Positions 32,091-44,673 of a stretch of 64,000 nucleotides of DNA are shown here, one piece after another. Both the position numbers and the translations under genes were made by a program. The notes beneath the pieces are model-generated. The model searched no databases and was not told the origin of the DNA. It worked only from the letters and a program-made list of their open reading frames with translations. Origin of the DNA: Syntrophopropionicum propionicicum_A (lineage in GTDB: Bacteria > Bacillota > Desulfotomaculia > Desulfotomaculales > Pelotomaculaceae); contig NZ_JBMGJC010000011.1 in NCBI RefSeq assembly GCF_048984525.1, forward strand, positions 1 to 64,000, written 5' to 3'. Each line of letters opens with the position of its first letter. The first letter of the stretch is position 1.

Positions 32091-32202
32091 CACGGGTGTG
32101 TCCTCATAGAAGATCAGCCGCATCTGCCAGTGATAGATAAAATGAAGGTAAAATATCTTGTTGGGCGCAAATACTTTATTAAATTTAAGGATGTGGCGTT
32201 TA

Positions 32203-32643
32203 ATGGCAGTTACCAGAAAGCAGGATGATGGAAACAATAAGAAAGAACAGGGCAAAAAGGAAGCCGGTCAAAAAGGAAACACCGGTAAAAGCTTTGTCCT
32301 GAACAAAGATAAAAAAGACGGCAAAAATATTCCCGGGCAGAAACCCGAGAAAAAAGAAGCTGTCAAGAAAGATATCGCTTTAGTTAAAGATAAAAAAGAA
32401 GTCGCCAAAAAAGACCCTAAAAAAGATCAGCCGGCAAAGAAAGAAAAAGTTAATTATATAGAACTCGTCCAGAAATTTGTCAAGGGAGCATACAGCGAGC
32501 TTAAAAAGGTTAACTGGCCCGGACGCAGGGAATTAATTATCTACACCGCCGTTGTGGTGGTGGCGGTATTGTTTGTCGGGTCCTTGATCTGGCTCTTTGA
32601 TTCAGCTCTGAGCACTGTCCTGAGGTATGTTATTAACAGATAA
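32203..32643 (+). CDS. secE: SecE preprotein translocase subunit with long Lys-rich N terminus
   Basis: Essential subunit of SecYEG. The SecE core (about residues 88-146) has the amphipathic helix with SELKKVNWPGRRELI and a single membrane segment. The first ~85 residues are an unusual low-complexity KD/KE/KK-rich extension, absent from the ~60-residue Bacillus SecE. ATG 32203 or ATG 32191 may be the start; both retain the extension. Followed by nusG, the conserved order. Confidence 0.9.
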   Translation: MAVTRKQDDGNNKKEQGKKEAGQKGNTGKSFVLNKDKKDGKNIPGQKPEKKEAVKKDIALVKDKKEVAKKDPKKDQPAKKEKVNYIELVQKFVKGAYSELKKVNWPGRRELIIYTAVVVVAVLFVGSLIWLFDSALSTVLRYVINR

Positions 32644-32694
32644 ATTCCTGAGGAGGTGAGGGACCTTACTTGCAGGAGGGGTCCCTTGTATTTT

Positions 32695-33222
32695 ATGGAA
32701 AAGAACTGGTATGTTGTACATACCTATTCCGGTTACGAAAACAAAGTTAAAGCAAACCTTGAAAAACGCATAGAGTCAATGAATATGGAGGAAAAAATCT
32801 TTCGTATTCTTGTGCCTATGGAAGACGAAGTCGAGATTAAAGACGGCAAAAAAAAGATATCGAAGCGCAAGGTGTTTCCGGGATATGTGCTGGTTGAGAT
32901 GTTTATGACTGATGATTCCTGGTACGTGGTACGGAATACACCCGGAGTGACAGGCTTTGTGGGCTCGGGTTCGAAGCCGATCCCGCTGAATGAGGCTGAG
33001 GCCAAACAGATTATCAGGCAGATGGGTGTGGAAGAACCGCGGGCGCGGATTGATTTTTCCACCGGTGAAAATGTCCGGGTGATAGCCGGGCCGTTTGAGA
33101 ATTTCATAGGCCAAATTGAAGAAATTAATCTTGAAAAAGGTAAAGTGCGAGTTGTGATCTCCATGTTCGGGAGAGAGACTCCCATAGAACTTGATTTTAT
33201 ACAGGTTGAAAAGATTTCTTAA
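32695..33222 (+). CDS. nusG: NusG transcription elongation/termination factor
   Basis: About 175 residues. NGN domain begins KNWYVVHTYSGYENKV; RKVFPGYVLVEM and TPGVTGFVG are conserved; the C-terminal KOW domain has GENVRVIAGPFENFIG. ATG 32695 is 13 bases from AGGAGGGG, rather far; TTG 32686 (4 bases) is an alternative that adds three residues. Confidence 0.95.
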   Translation: MEKNWYVVHTYSGYENKVKANLEKRIESMNMEEKIFRILVPMEDEVEIKDGKKKISKRKVFPGYVLVEMFMTDDSWYVVRNTPGVTGFVGSGSKPIPLNEAEAKQIIRQMGVEEPRARIDFSTGENVRVIAGPFENFIGQIEEINLEKGKVRVVISMFGRETPIELDFIQVEKIS

Positions 33223-33265
33223 GGTCCTCTTAGTCTAACGATCCGAGAAGGAGGTGTAAGTGCAA

Positions 33266-33694
33266 GTGGCAAAGAGAGTATCAGCAATAGTTAAATTGCA
33301 GGTTCCGGCGGGTAAAGCGACCCCGGCTCCTCCTGTAGGACCGGCGTTAGGCCAGCATGGGGTTAACATTATGTCCTTTGTAAAGGAATACAACGAAAGG
33401 ACAGCCGCTCAAGCCGGGCTGATTATCCCGGTTGAGATTACTGTTTTTGAAGACCGTTCCTTTACTTTTATAACCAAGACTCCGCCCGCGGCTGTTCTGT
33501 TAAAGAAAGCGGCGGGTCTCGAAAAGGCTTCCGGGGAGCCAAATATAAAGAAAGTCGCAAAACTCCCCCGCTCCAAGGTGCGGGAGATCGCAGAGTTAAA
33601 AATGCCTGATTTAAACGCGGCCAGTGTGGAAGCAGCCATGAAAATGGTTGAAGGCACTGCCCGGAGCATGGGGATTGATATCGTAGAAGGATAG
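33266..33694 (+). CDS. rplK: 50S ribosomal protein L11
   Basis: 142 residues. KLQVPAGKATPAPPVGPAL and GQHGVNIMSF are family signatures. GTG 33266 is chosen over GTG 33260: GAAGGAGGTG ends 9 bases before it and it gives the usual VAKRV start. Binds the GTPase-associated region of 23S rRNA. Confidence 0.96.
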   Translation: MAKRVSAIVKLQVPAGKATPAPPVGPALGQHGVNIMSFVKEYNERTAAQAGLIIPVEITVFEDRSFTFITKTPPAAVLLKKAAGLEKASGEPNIKKVAKLPRSKVREIAELKMPDLNAASVEAAMKMVEGTARSMGIDIVEG

Positions 33695-33739
33695 CAGTGG
33701 GAGGAGTATTTCCGTTAATACCACAGGGAGGTCGAAAAC

Positions 33740-34438
33740 ATGCCTAAGCATGGTAAAAAGTTTACAGACGCTGCAAAACAGATCAGCCGGAATGTCCTAT
33801 ATGAGCCGGTTGAAGCTTTTGAACTGATCAAGAAGGTAGCTCCGGCCAAGTTTGATGAAACAATAGAAGTAGCCGTCCGTTTGGGTGTGGACCCGCGCCA
33901 CGCTGACCAGCAGGTCCGCGGAGCGGTGGTGCTGCCGTACGGCACCGGCAAAACCCGCACAGTCCTGGTTTTCGCCAAAGGCGATAAGGTAAAAGAAGCG
34001 GAGGAAGCGGGAGCTGATTTTGTCGGGGCGGAAGATATGGTGGAAAAGATCCAGAAGGAAGGCTGGCTGGCGTTCGATGTGGCTATAGCCACTCCCGATA
34101 TGATGGGTACAGTCGGCAAGCTGGGACGCATCCTGGGCCCGCGCGGCCTGATGCCCAACCCCAAGACCGGCACCGTCACCTTTGATGTGGGCAAAGCGGT
34201 AAAGGAAGTAAAAGCCGGCAAGATTGAATACCGGGTAGATAAGGCTGGTAATATCCACGCTCCGATCGGCAGGGTTTCCTTCGATAACGAAAAGCTGCTG
34301 GAAAACCTGCGCACTTTGATTGACGCCCTGGTCCGGGCGAAACCGGCCGCGGCTAAAGGACAATATATGAAGGGCATCTCTTTAAGCTCGACAATGGGTC
34401 CCGGCATCAAGGTCAATACTCAAAAAGTGACCACCTAA
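33740..34438 (+). CDS. rplA: 50S ribosomal protein L1
   Basis: 232 residues; MPKHGKKFTDA start, core LGRILGPRGLMPNPKTGTV. Primary 23S rRNA-binding protein at the L1 stalk and likely translational autoregulator of rplK-rplA. SD AGGGAGG before ATG. Confidence 0.97.
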   Translation: MPKHGKKFTDAAKQISRNVLYEPVEAFELIKKVAPAKFDETIEVAVRLGVDPRHADQQVRGAVVLPYGTGKTRTVLVFAKGDKVKEAEEAGADFVGAEDMVEKIQKEGWLAFDVAIATPDMMGTVGKLGRILGPRGLMPNPKTGTVTFDVGKAVKEVKAGKIEYRVDKAGNIHAPIGRVSFDNEKLLENLRTLIDALVRAKPAAAKGQYMKGISLSSTMGPGIKVNTQKVTT

Positions 34439-34452
34439 GATATTCGAAAACG

Positions 34453-34520
34453 TCGGGGACATTCCTCGGCATGCAGAAATACTTATGATAGAGGTGTGTC
34501 GCCATTCCTCTGTCAGAGTA
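34453..34520 (+). repeat. 68-bp palindromic repeat, copy A
   Basis: Starts TCGGGGACATTCCTCG and ends with GAGGTGTGTCGCCATTCCTCTGTCAGAGTA-type sequence. GGGGACATTCCTC can pair with GAGGTGTGTCGCC. A same-length relative (copy B) lies at 36012-36079. REP/MITE-like; no ORF inside. Confidence 0.7.
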
Positions 34521-34544
34521 ACGGTTAAAAACAGGTGTTTGTTG

Positions 34545-34680
34545 AAACCTTAATACATTTGCTGTAGACCGCTGGTGCTTTGCATAATGGCTGTTAGCCG
34601 CCAGCCGAGGCTGATTATTCCTTGCGTTTTTAAGTTAACGTACGGGCCTCTGCAGCATTTCCGCGGAGGCCTTATTTATT
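34545..34680 (+). promoter_or_regulatory. Ribosomal protein L10 leader with attenuator
   Basis: The segment GTAGACCGCTGGTGCTTTGC (from about 34563) with AGCCGCCAGCCGAGGCT matches the L10(L12)4-binding mRNA leader found before rplJ. It is followed by a stem GGGCCTC / GAGGCC (34644-34672) and TTATTTATT, a terminator-like hairpin. Known role: L10 feedback on rplJ-rplL expression. Unusually, about 245 bases including a repeat element separate it from rplJ. Confidence 0.75.
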
Positions 34681-34920
34681 GGACGCGGGAAATCGGACGT
34701 GGGAATGAATGGTTGACTGACAGGCCTAAAAAATTCAGTGGGAACAGTTAAATCCCGCATAAAGTAGGCTCATTGCCCGTGACCAAATCGCTTGAGAATG
34801 TATTATGTTTTATTTTAATTAATTTAAGTGACGTGATACGTTAGAACTGAGATAGGTAAGATTTATAGCAGTTAGGAATACTTAAATCTCACGTCTCACG
34901 TCTCACGGCCCACGACTCAG
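34680..34920 (+). repeat. Heptamer-arm element before rplJ
   Basis: Left arm GGACGCG, GGAAATC, GGACGTG, GGAATGA. Right arm TCTCACG, TCTCACG, TCTCACG, GCCCACG, ACTCAGA (34889-34921), abutting the rplJ SD. The core includes GACTGACAGGCCTAAAA, related to the cores at 52300 and 54445. The long centre (about 180 bp) is AT-rich and otherwise unexplained. Confidence 0.72.
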
Positions 34921-34941
34921 AAGGGAGGTGTTTGAAGAAGA

Positions 34942-35469
34942 ATGCCTAAGAATAAATCCGAAAAAGAAAGCGTTGTCCTGGAGATCAAAGAGAAATTTGA
35001 AACTTCAAAGGCTGCAGTCCTTGCCGATTACCGGGGGCTTAACGTTGCTGAATCGACGAAACTTCGCCGGCGGCTGCGTGAAGCGGGCTGCGAGTTTAAA
35101 ATCGCTAAAAACACTCTTGCCAGCCTGGCTGCCGGCCAAGTTGGCCTGGAAGATCTGAAACCCTTTTTGGAAGGGCAGGTGGCCATCGCTTTTGGCACGG
35201 ACCCGGTGGCGCCGGCGAAAATCCTTTCTGAATTTATCCGCGAGATAAAAAAGATGGAAATCAAAGCTGGCGTACTGGAAGGCAAGGTGATCGACGCCAG
35301 GGGAGTGAAGAGCCTGGCTGATCTGCCTCCGCGGGAGGTGCTTCTGGCTAAAGTCCTGGGTGGAATGCAGGCCCCGATGTACGGTTTCGCGGGCGTGCTG
35401 CAGGGTACTCTGCGCAGTTTGGTCTATACCCTGGAGGCGGTGCGCAAAGTCCGCGCAGGGGAAGCCTAA
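34942..35469 (+). CDS. rplJ: 50S ribosomal protein L10
   Basis: 175 residues; EIKEKFETSKAAVLADYRG N-terminal rRNA-binding part and C-terminal helix that carries L7/L12 dimers. ATG 34942 follows GGGAGGTG by 11 bases. Base of the ribosomal stalk. Confidence 0.96.
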   Translation: MPKNKSEKESVVLEIKEKFETSKAAVLADYRGLNVAESTKLRRRLREAGCEFKIAKNTLASLAAGQVGLEDLKPFLEGQVAIAFGTDPVAPAKILSEFIREIKKMEIKAGVLEGKVIDARGVKSLADLPPREVLLAKVLGGMQAPMYGFAGVLQGTLRSLVYTLEAVRKVRAGEA

Positions 35470-35515
35470 AGTGAGAAGTGGGACGTGAGACGTGGGACGT
35501 GAGAATACTACATAC
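35470..35515 (+). repeat. Heptamer array after rplJ
   Basis: GTGAGAA, GTGGGAC, GTGAGAC, GTGGGAC, GTGAGAA directly after the rplJ stop; the right arm is barely recognisable (ACGTCTGGCGACCCG). The remainder up to rplL holds no other feature than the SD. Confidence 0.7.
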
Positions 35516-35623
35516 GTCTGGCGACCCGAATGCTAAAATTGAGGGTGCGAGTTAAGTCGCACAAAATACCACGGTTGAATTTCAATCCAAAAAATCCATA
35601 AACATTTAGGAGGTTTGAATTAA

Positions 35624-36004
35624 ATGTCTAAAGTCCAGGAAATACTTGAAGCTGTAAAAGGAATGACCGTATTAGAATTATCTGAGCTGGTTAAGGCGTT
35701 TGAGACCGAGTTTGGCGTCAGCGCGGCTGCCCCGATGGCTGTTGCAGCCGCTCCCGGCGCGGCAGCCGCTGCTCCGGCGGAAGTTGAGGAACAGACAGAA
35801 TTTGATGTTATCCTGTCTGCCATCGGCGAAAAGAAAGTCAACGTGATTAAGGTTGTCAGGGAAATCACCGCTCTCGGCTTAAAAGAAGCAAAAGACCTGG
35901 TTGACAGCGCTCCCAAACCGATTAAAGAGAAAGTCACCAAGGAAGAGGCTGAGGCAATTAAAGCCAAGCTGACCGAAGTAGGCGCGACCGTAGATATTAA
36001 ATAA
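35624..36004 (+). CDS. rplL: 50S ribosomal protein L7/L12
   Basis: 126 residues: N-terminal dimerisation helices (MTVLELSELVKAFE), Ala/Pro-rich hinge and C-terminal factor-binding domain (GEKKVNVIKVVREIT, GLKEAKDLVDSAPK). Stalk protein stimulating EF-Tu and EF-G. AGGAGG before ATG. Confidence 0.98.
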   Translation: MSKVQEILEAVKGMTVLELSELVKAFETEFGVSAAAPMAVAAAPGAAAAAPAEVEEQTEFDVILSAIGEKKVNVIKVVREITALGLKEAKDLVDSAPKPIKEKVTKEEAEAIKAKLTEVGATVDIK

Positions 36005-36011
36005 ATTCCGA

Positions 36012-36079
36012 TCGGGGACATTCCTCGCATTATAGGAATACATGTTAGAGAGGTGTGTCCCCATTCCTCTGTCTGGGTA
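36012..36079 (+). repeat. 68-bp palindromic repeat, copy B
   Basis: Same length and layout as copy A (34453-34520): identical first 16 bases TCGGGGACATTCCTCG and nearly identical right half with GAGGTGTGTCCCC. The GGGGACA / TGTCCCC ends give a palindrome. It lies right after rplL. Confidence 0.7.
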
Positions 36080-36130
36080 TTGTTCAACACTAGAGGTAAC
36101 AAGAACCATGAAAATTCTATGTGTTGTCAC

Positions 36131-36157
36131 AAAAAGGGCTGTAAGCCCTTTTTTGTA
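36131..36157 (+). terminator. Terminator after rplL
   Basis: AAAAAGGGCT / AGCCCTTTTT, loop GTA, followed by TTTTG. It separates rplJL from rpoBC, though readthrough is possible. Confidence 0.9.
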
Positions 36158-36214
36158 TTTTTTGCATTAACTTAAATTTATAGAAATTATAAGGCTGTTC
36201 TTCCTTGAAATGCC

Positions 36215-36243
36215 TTGACAGAGCAGTTCTGTTATGCTAAAAT
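36215..36243 (+). promoter_or_regulatory. rpoB promoter
   Basis: TTGACA (36215-36220), 17-bp spacer, TAAAAT (36238-36243) preceded by TGC (extended -10). The ~290-base leader before rpoB shows no gene; TTTAAAAAAAAGCGAGG near 36350 is the only notable run. Confidence 0.8.
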
Positions 36244-36531
36244 TTTAGAATGTCCCCACTTACAGTGGTTTATTATTCTTTTTTTCATGGCATAATATGT
36301 ATCTTATTCCTGATAAGTGGCAATAATATTTTAGATAGTCAACATTTTTAAAAAAAAGCGAGGTATTGTAAAGAACAATCCTTGCTTTTCCCTTGTTTAT
36401 CATGAAAGAGGTAACTCCGTACACCTTTTAAGTTTGCAATTTTCTAATGTCTATATTCTATAGGAATACCTTCTAACATAAACAAGACCAATTTTTATTT
36501 TCATTATTATGACGGGGGTGTGATGCACTAG

Positions 36532-39500
36532 ATGTCTTATCCTGAAAGGGTAGGGACCAGGAACCGTTATGACTTTGGAAAACTAAAAGAAGTGCTGGAA
36601 CTGCCCAACCTGATTGAGGTTCAGCGTAATTCTTACGACTGGTTTTTAAGAGAGGGTTTGAAGGAAGTATTTCACGACATTTCCCCAATTCAGGACTTTA
36701 CCGGTAACCTTGTATTGGAATTCCTTGACTACACCCTGGGAGAAACCAAATATTCAGTGGAAGAATGCAAGGAGAGGGATTTTACTTATGCGGCGCCTCT
36801 GCGGGTCAAAGTAAGGCTGATTAATAAAGAAACCGGAGAGGTCAAGGAACAGGAAGTCTTCATGGGTGATTTCCCCTTGATGACTGAAAAAGGCACTTTT
36901 ATCATTAACGGCGCCGAGCGGGTTATTGTCAGCCAGCTTGTCCGCTCTCCCGGTGTCTATTTTGCTAAAACCATCGACCCCACCGGAAAAGACCTTTTTA
37001 CCGCCACAATCATTCCCAATCGCGGAGCCTGGTTGGAATTCGAGACTGATATTAACGACCATATATTTGTGCGCATAGACCGTACAAGGAAGATACCCGC
37101 CACAGTTCTGGTGCGGGCTTTAGGCTGCGGTTCCAACGTAAAGATAGTAGAGCTGTTTAATGAGGATAAAAACATCCAGGAAACTCTGAGCCGCGACAAT
37201 ACGGAAAGTGAAGAGGAAGCGCTGGTCGAGATTTATAAGCGTTTGCGGCCAGGGGAGCCGCCTACGGTTGACAGTGCCCGCTCCCTTTTGGAAGCGCTGT
37301 TTTTTGATCCCAAGCGCTATGACCTGGCCAATGTAGGACGTTATAAAATACAGAAAAAACTAAAACACGGTATCCTCTACCGCCCGGCCCGGAGCCTCGA
37401 GGGTGAGGCTGAAGCGGATCCCTACCTGAAGAGTAATGTGCAAAGAGAGCGCGAGTTTATAAGGGAACTGACAAGGGAAGATATATTTGAAACCGTCCGT
37501 TACCTGCTGAGGCTGATGAACGGCGAGGGACAGGTGGATGATATCGACCACCTGGGCAACCGCAGGCTGCGCTCTGTAGGCGAACTCCTGCAGAACCAGT
37601 TTCGGATCGGACTGTCCAGGATGGAGAGAGTCGTCCGGGAGAGGATGACCATCCAGGACGTTGATGTAATAACGCCCCAGGTTTTAATAAATATCCGCCC
37701 GGTAGTGGCCTCCATTAAAGAGTTCTTCGGCTCAAGCCAGCTTTCGCAGTTTATGGATCAGACAAACCCCCTGGCTGAACTCACTCACAAAAGGAGGCTT
37801 TCGGCGCTTGGCCCGGGAGGCCTTTCCAGAGAAAGGGCCGGCTTTGAGGTCCGGGACGTCCACCATTCGCACTACGGCAGGATGTGTCCCATTGAGACCC
37901 CTGAAGGTCCCAACATCGGGCTGATCGGCTCGCTGAGCACGTACGCCAGGATCAATGAATTCGGTTTTATTGAAACCCCTTACCGTAAAGTGGATAAGGA
38001 AAACAGGCGGGTAACCGCGGAAATTGTTTACCTTACCGCTGACGAAGAAGAGGATTTCGTGATCGCGCAGGCCAACGCCCCCCTGGATGAGGAGGGGCGG
38101 TTCACGGAAAACAGGATCAACGCGCGCTCACCGGATATTGTGGTGGTCCCCGCGGAAAGGGTCGACTATATGGACGTGTCTCCCAAGCAGGTGTTCAGTA
38201 TAGCCACGGCTTTAATCCCGTTCCTGGAACACAATGACGCCAACCGCGCCCTGATGGGAGCGAACATGCAGCGCCAGGCGGTGCCCCTGTTAAAAGCGCA
38301 GGCCCCGCTGGTGGGGACCGGTGTCGAATTCAAGGCCGCCCGTGACTCAGGAGTGGTCGTGCTGGCTAAGAATTCAGGCACCGTAGAGAGAGTAACGGCG
38401 AATGATATTGAAATAAGAAACGAAGAGGGCGTTCTTGATAAGCGGAAACTGTTAAAGTTCACCCGCTCAAACCAGGGTACCTGTATCAACCAGAAGCCCG
38501 TGGTCAGAAAGGGTGACCGGGTTGAAAAGGGCCAGATTATTGCCGACGGCCCGTCGACCGACATGGGAGAACTTGCCCTGGGGCGCAACGTCCTGGTCGC
38601 TTTTATGCCCTGGGAGGGCTATAACTACGAAGACGCCATATTAGTCAGTGAAAAAGCTGTCAAAGAAGAATTTTTCACTTCTATTCATATAGAGGAATAT
38701 GAATGCGACGCCCGGGACACCAAACTGGGCCCCGAAGAAATCACCAGGGATATCCCAAATGTCGGCGAGGAAATTTTAAAGGACCTTGATGACAGGGGTA
38801 TAATCCGGACTGGGGCCGAGGTCCGGCCCGGAGACATCCTGGTCGGTAAAGTCACTCCAAAGGGAGAGACCGAGCTGACCGCGGAGGAGCGCCTGCTGAG
38901 GGCCATTTTCGGCGAAAAGGCCAGGGAGGTCAGGGATACTTCCCTGCGGGTGCCCCACGGTGAGTCGGGTAAAATAGTTGATGTCAAAGTTTTTTCCAGG
39001 GAGGCCGGCGACGAGCTGCCGCCCGGCGTCAACCAGCTGGTGCGGGTATATATCGCCCAGAAGCGCAAGATATCCGAAGGGGATAAAATGGCCGGCCGCC
39101 ACGGCAACAAGGGTGTTATCGCCCGCATTCTGCCCGAGGAAGACATGCCGTTTTTGCCTGATGGAACGCCTATTGAAATTGTGCTGAACCCCCTTGGCGT
39201 TCCTTCCCGGATGAATTTGGGACAGGTATTGGAAGCGCACCTCGGGTGGGCGGCAAAAACACTTGGGTACTGTGTCGCCACCCCGGTTTTCAACGGCGCG
39301 CTGGAAAGCGACATTCTGGACAAACTGGGAGAAGCTGGGATTCCCGAGGGTGGCAAGATAACCCTGTACGACGGGCGTACCGGCCAGCCGTTCGACAATA
39401 AGATTACAGTGGGTTACGTGTATATGCTCAAGCTGGCCCACCTGGTCGATGACAAGATCCACGCCCGCTCCACCGGCCCTTACTCGTTGGTGACCCAGCA

Positions 39501-39954
39501 GCCCCTCGGAGGCAAAGCCCAGTTTGGCGGCCAGCGCTTCGGGGAAATGGAGGTCTGGGCCCTGGAGGCCTACGGCGCCGCGTATACATTACAGGAAATA
39601 CTAACTGTCAAATCCGATGACGTAGTCGGCCGGGTTAAGACATACGAGGCCATCGTCAAAGGAGAGAACGTGCCTGAGCCGGGCGTGCCCGAGTCGTTTA
39701 AGGTCCTGATCAAGGAACTGCAGAGCCTCGGCCTGGACGTAAAGGTCCTCTCCGAAGACGACCGGGAAATAGAAATAAAAGAAGCTGAGGAGGATATAAC
39801 CGAAACTGCCAAAGAACTTGGCATCGATATCCAGGAAGAGGAAGCGCCTGTTCCGGAAGACGAGGAAGACTACGAAGCCGACGGCGATGTTGAGGAAGAG
39901 GATGCTTTGGCGGAAGATCTGTTTGAGGATGATTTTGAACTTGACGAGGAATAG
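36532..39954 (+). CDS. rpoB: RNA polymerase subunit beta
   Basis: 1140 residues, a compact clostridial RpoB without large lineage insertions. Recognisable landmarks: LVRSPGVYF, the rifampicin-region FGSSQLSQFMDQTNPLAEL and GPGGLSRERAGF (wild-type-like), GDKMAGRHGNKG with active-site Lys residues, and GGKAQFGGQRFGEMEVWAL. The last ~50 residues are very acidic. ATG 36532 is 18 bases after GGGGGTG; the start agrees with the family. Confidence 0.98.
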   Translation: MSYPERVGTRNRYDFGKLKEVLELPNLIEVQRNSYDWFLREGLKEVFHDISPIQDFTGNLVLEFLDYTLGETKYSVEECKERDFTYAAPLRVKVRLINKETGEVKEQEVFMGDFPLMTEKGTFIINGAERVIVSQLVRSPGVYFAKTIDPTGKDLFTATIIPNRGAWLEFETDINDHIFVRIDRTRKIPATVLVRALGCGSNVKIVELFNEDKNIQETLSRDNTESEEEALVEIYKRLRPGEPPTVDSARSLLEALFFDPKRYDLANVGRYKIQKKLKHGILYRPARSLEGEAEADPYLKSNVQREREFIRELTREDIFETVRYLLRLMNGEGQVDDIDHLGNRRLRSVGELLQNQFRIGLSRMERVVRERMTIQDVDVITPQVLINIRPVVASIKEFFGSSQLSQFMDQTNPLAELTHKRRLSALGPGGLSRERAGFEVRDVHHSHYGRMCPIETPEGPNIGLIGSLSTYARINEFGFIETPYRKVDKENRRVTAEIVYLTADEEEDFVIAQANAPLDEEGRFTENRINARSPDIVVVPAERVDYMDVSPKQVFSIATALIPFLEHNDANRALMGANMQRQAVPLLKAQAPLVGTGVEFKAARDSGVVVLAKNSGTVERVTANDIEIRNEEGVLDKRKLLKFTRSNQGTCINQKPVVRKGDRVEKGQIIADGPSTDMGELALGRNVLVAFMPWEGYNYEDAILVSEKAVKEEFFTSIHIEEYECDARDTKLGPEEITRDIPNVGEEILKDLDDRGIIRTGAEVRPGDILVGKVTPKGETELTAEERLLRAIFGEKAREVRDTSLRVPHGESGKIVDVKVFSREAGDELPPGVNQLVRVYIAQKRKISEGDKMAGRHGNKGVIARILPEEDMPFLPDGTPIEIVLNPLGVPSRMNLGQVLEAHLGWAAKTLGYCVATPVFNGALESDILDKLGEAGIPEGGKITLYDGRTGQPFDNKITVGYVYMLKLAHLVDDKIHARSTGPYSLVTQQPLGGKAQFGGQRFGEMEVWALEAYGAAYTLQEILTVKSDDVVGRVKTYEAIVKGENVPEPGVPESFKVLIKELQSLGLDVKVLSEDDREIEIKEAEEDITETAKELGIDIQEEEAPVPEDEEDYEADGDVEEEDALAEDLFEDDFELDEE

Positions 39955-39956
39955 CA

Positions 39957-40065
39957 TTGAGACGTGAGATTTGAGACGTGAGAAGTGAGGCTAAAGGGAT
40001 GGTCATAAGAGTCAAAAAGACTCTTGAGAAAAAACCTGCGTTCAAACGACTCACGACCCACTTGT
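39957..40065 (+). repeat. Heptamer-arm element between rpoB and rpoC
   Basis: Left arm TTGAGAC, GTGAGAT, TTGAGAC, GTGAGAA, GTGAGGC. An internal AAGAGTC/GACTCTT hairpin lies in the centre. Right arm ACGACTC, ACGACCC, ACTTGTC. The rest of the gap to rpoC (40066-40229) has no recognised element apart from GC-rich GCCGCGGCCCGCGG near 40189. Confidence 0.75.
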
Positions 40066-40229
40066 CTTGCGGATAATTCAATTGCTAATTTGCCAGGTTA
40101 AGATATAAGTACAGGAAAGATCAGATGGCGGGCTGTAACGGTATTTCCGGTTCCGATAAATATTGATTAAAGAGCGGAAAGCCCGGTGCCGCGGCCCGCG
40201 GACCCACGAATATTAAGGGGGGCGTTCTT

Positions 40230-43748
<3,519 letters not shown>

Positions 43749-43797
43749 TAGTGATACGATATCTAAGTGTCTGAATTTTGGGGGTGTTGATACTGCC

Positions 43798-44046
43798 ATG
43801 GCGGATGAGCGTCTGCTGTCTTCCCGAAAAAAAACCGTAGGCGCCAAACAAACCTTGAAAGCCCTGGAGCGCGGCCAGGCCAAAACCGTATATGTGGCAA
43901 AAGACGCCGACCGTTTTGTAGTTGAGCCCATTATTCAGCTGTGTTCTGTAAAAGGCGTCCCTATTATTCAGGTTGATACCATGCAGTCGCTCGGCAAAGC
44001 CTGCCGTATTGAAGTGGGCTGTGCCGTTGCTGCCATTGTTGAGTAG
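43798..44046 (+). CDS. ybxF: L7Ae/L30e-family RNA-binding protein (YbxF-like)
   Basis: 82 residues, kink-turn RNA-binding fold; AKTVYVAKDADRFVVEPI and CSVKGVPII. The position between rpoC and rpsL is the conserved Firmicutes site of this gene. ATG 43798 has GGGGGTG 11 bases upstream; codons before it overlap the rpoC end. Confidence 0.92.
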   Translation: MADERLLSSRKKTVGAKQTLKALERGQAKTVYVAKDADRFVVEPIIQLCSVKGVPIIQVDTMQSLGKACRIEVGCAVAAIVE

Positions 44047-44093
44047 ATAATATTTTGCACTTTTATTTACCGGAAGGAGGTGTATTTAAAGAC

Positions 44094-44468
44094 ATGCCAA
44101 CTATCAGCCAACTTATCCGCAAGGGCAGAGAAGAGATGACCAGGAAATCAACTGCCCCGGCCCTTAAAGAATGCCCGCAAAAGCGCGGTGTCTGCACCAG
44201 GGTATATACCACCACTCCCAAGAAGCCTAACTCAGCCTTGCGTAAAGTAGCCCGAGTAAGGCTTATCAACGGCATCGAGGTAACCTCCTATATTCCGGGT
44301 ATCGGACACAACCTGCAGGAACACTCGGTTGTCCTGGTCCGCGGCGGGAGGGTAAAAGACCTGCCGGGCGTAAGATACCATATAGTGCGCGGCGCCCTTG
44401 ATTCCGCCGGTGTGCAGAACAGGAACAGGGGACGTTCCAAGTACGGCTCCAAGCGGCCGAAGAAATAA
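44094..44468 (+). CDS. rpsL: 30S ribosomal protein S12
   Basis: 124 residues. Decoding-centre loops TPKKPNSALRKVARVRL and GRVKDLPGVRYH carry the conserved lysines associated with streptomycin response in the wild-type form. GAAGGAGGTG upstream; ATG 44094 gives the standard MPTISQLIR start. Confidence 0.97.
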   Translation: MPTISQLIRKGREEMTRKSTAPALKECPQKRGVCTRVYTTTPKKPNSALRKVARVRLINGIEVTSYIPGIGHNLQEHSVVLVRGGRVKDLPGVRYHIVRGALDSAGVQNRNRGRSKYGSKRPKK

Positions 44469-44476
44469 ACTTTTTT

Positions 44477-44640
44477 CACGAGATTTACAAAAGATTGAAT
44501 TTAACAAGATTTACAAGATTAATAAGATTTACAAGATTAAAAGATAAATAAAGATATTAATTTATTTAAGACTTGAAATCACAAAATGACCGCCAGCAAT
44601 GTATACAGTTATATATGAAGTAATTTAAATAATCCTGTAA
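44477..44640 (+). repeat. Nonamer-arm element between rpsL and rpsG
   Basis: The clearest 9-bp tandem: AAGATTTAC, AAGATTAAT, AAGATTTAC, AAGATTAAA (44505-44540), preceded by CGAGATTTAC and AAAGATTGAA. The right arm is reduced to AATAATCCTGTAAACTC at about 44627. Same class as in the gltX-cysS, mrnC-thyX and thyX-rlmB gaps. Confidence 0.78.
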
Positions 44641-44673
44641 ACTCTTTATTTCTACAGCAAAGGGGGGAAAGAT

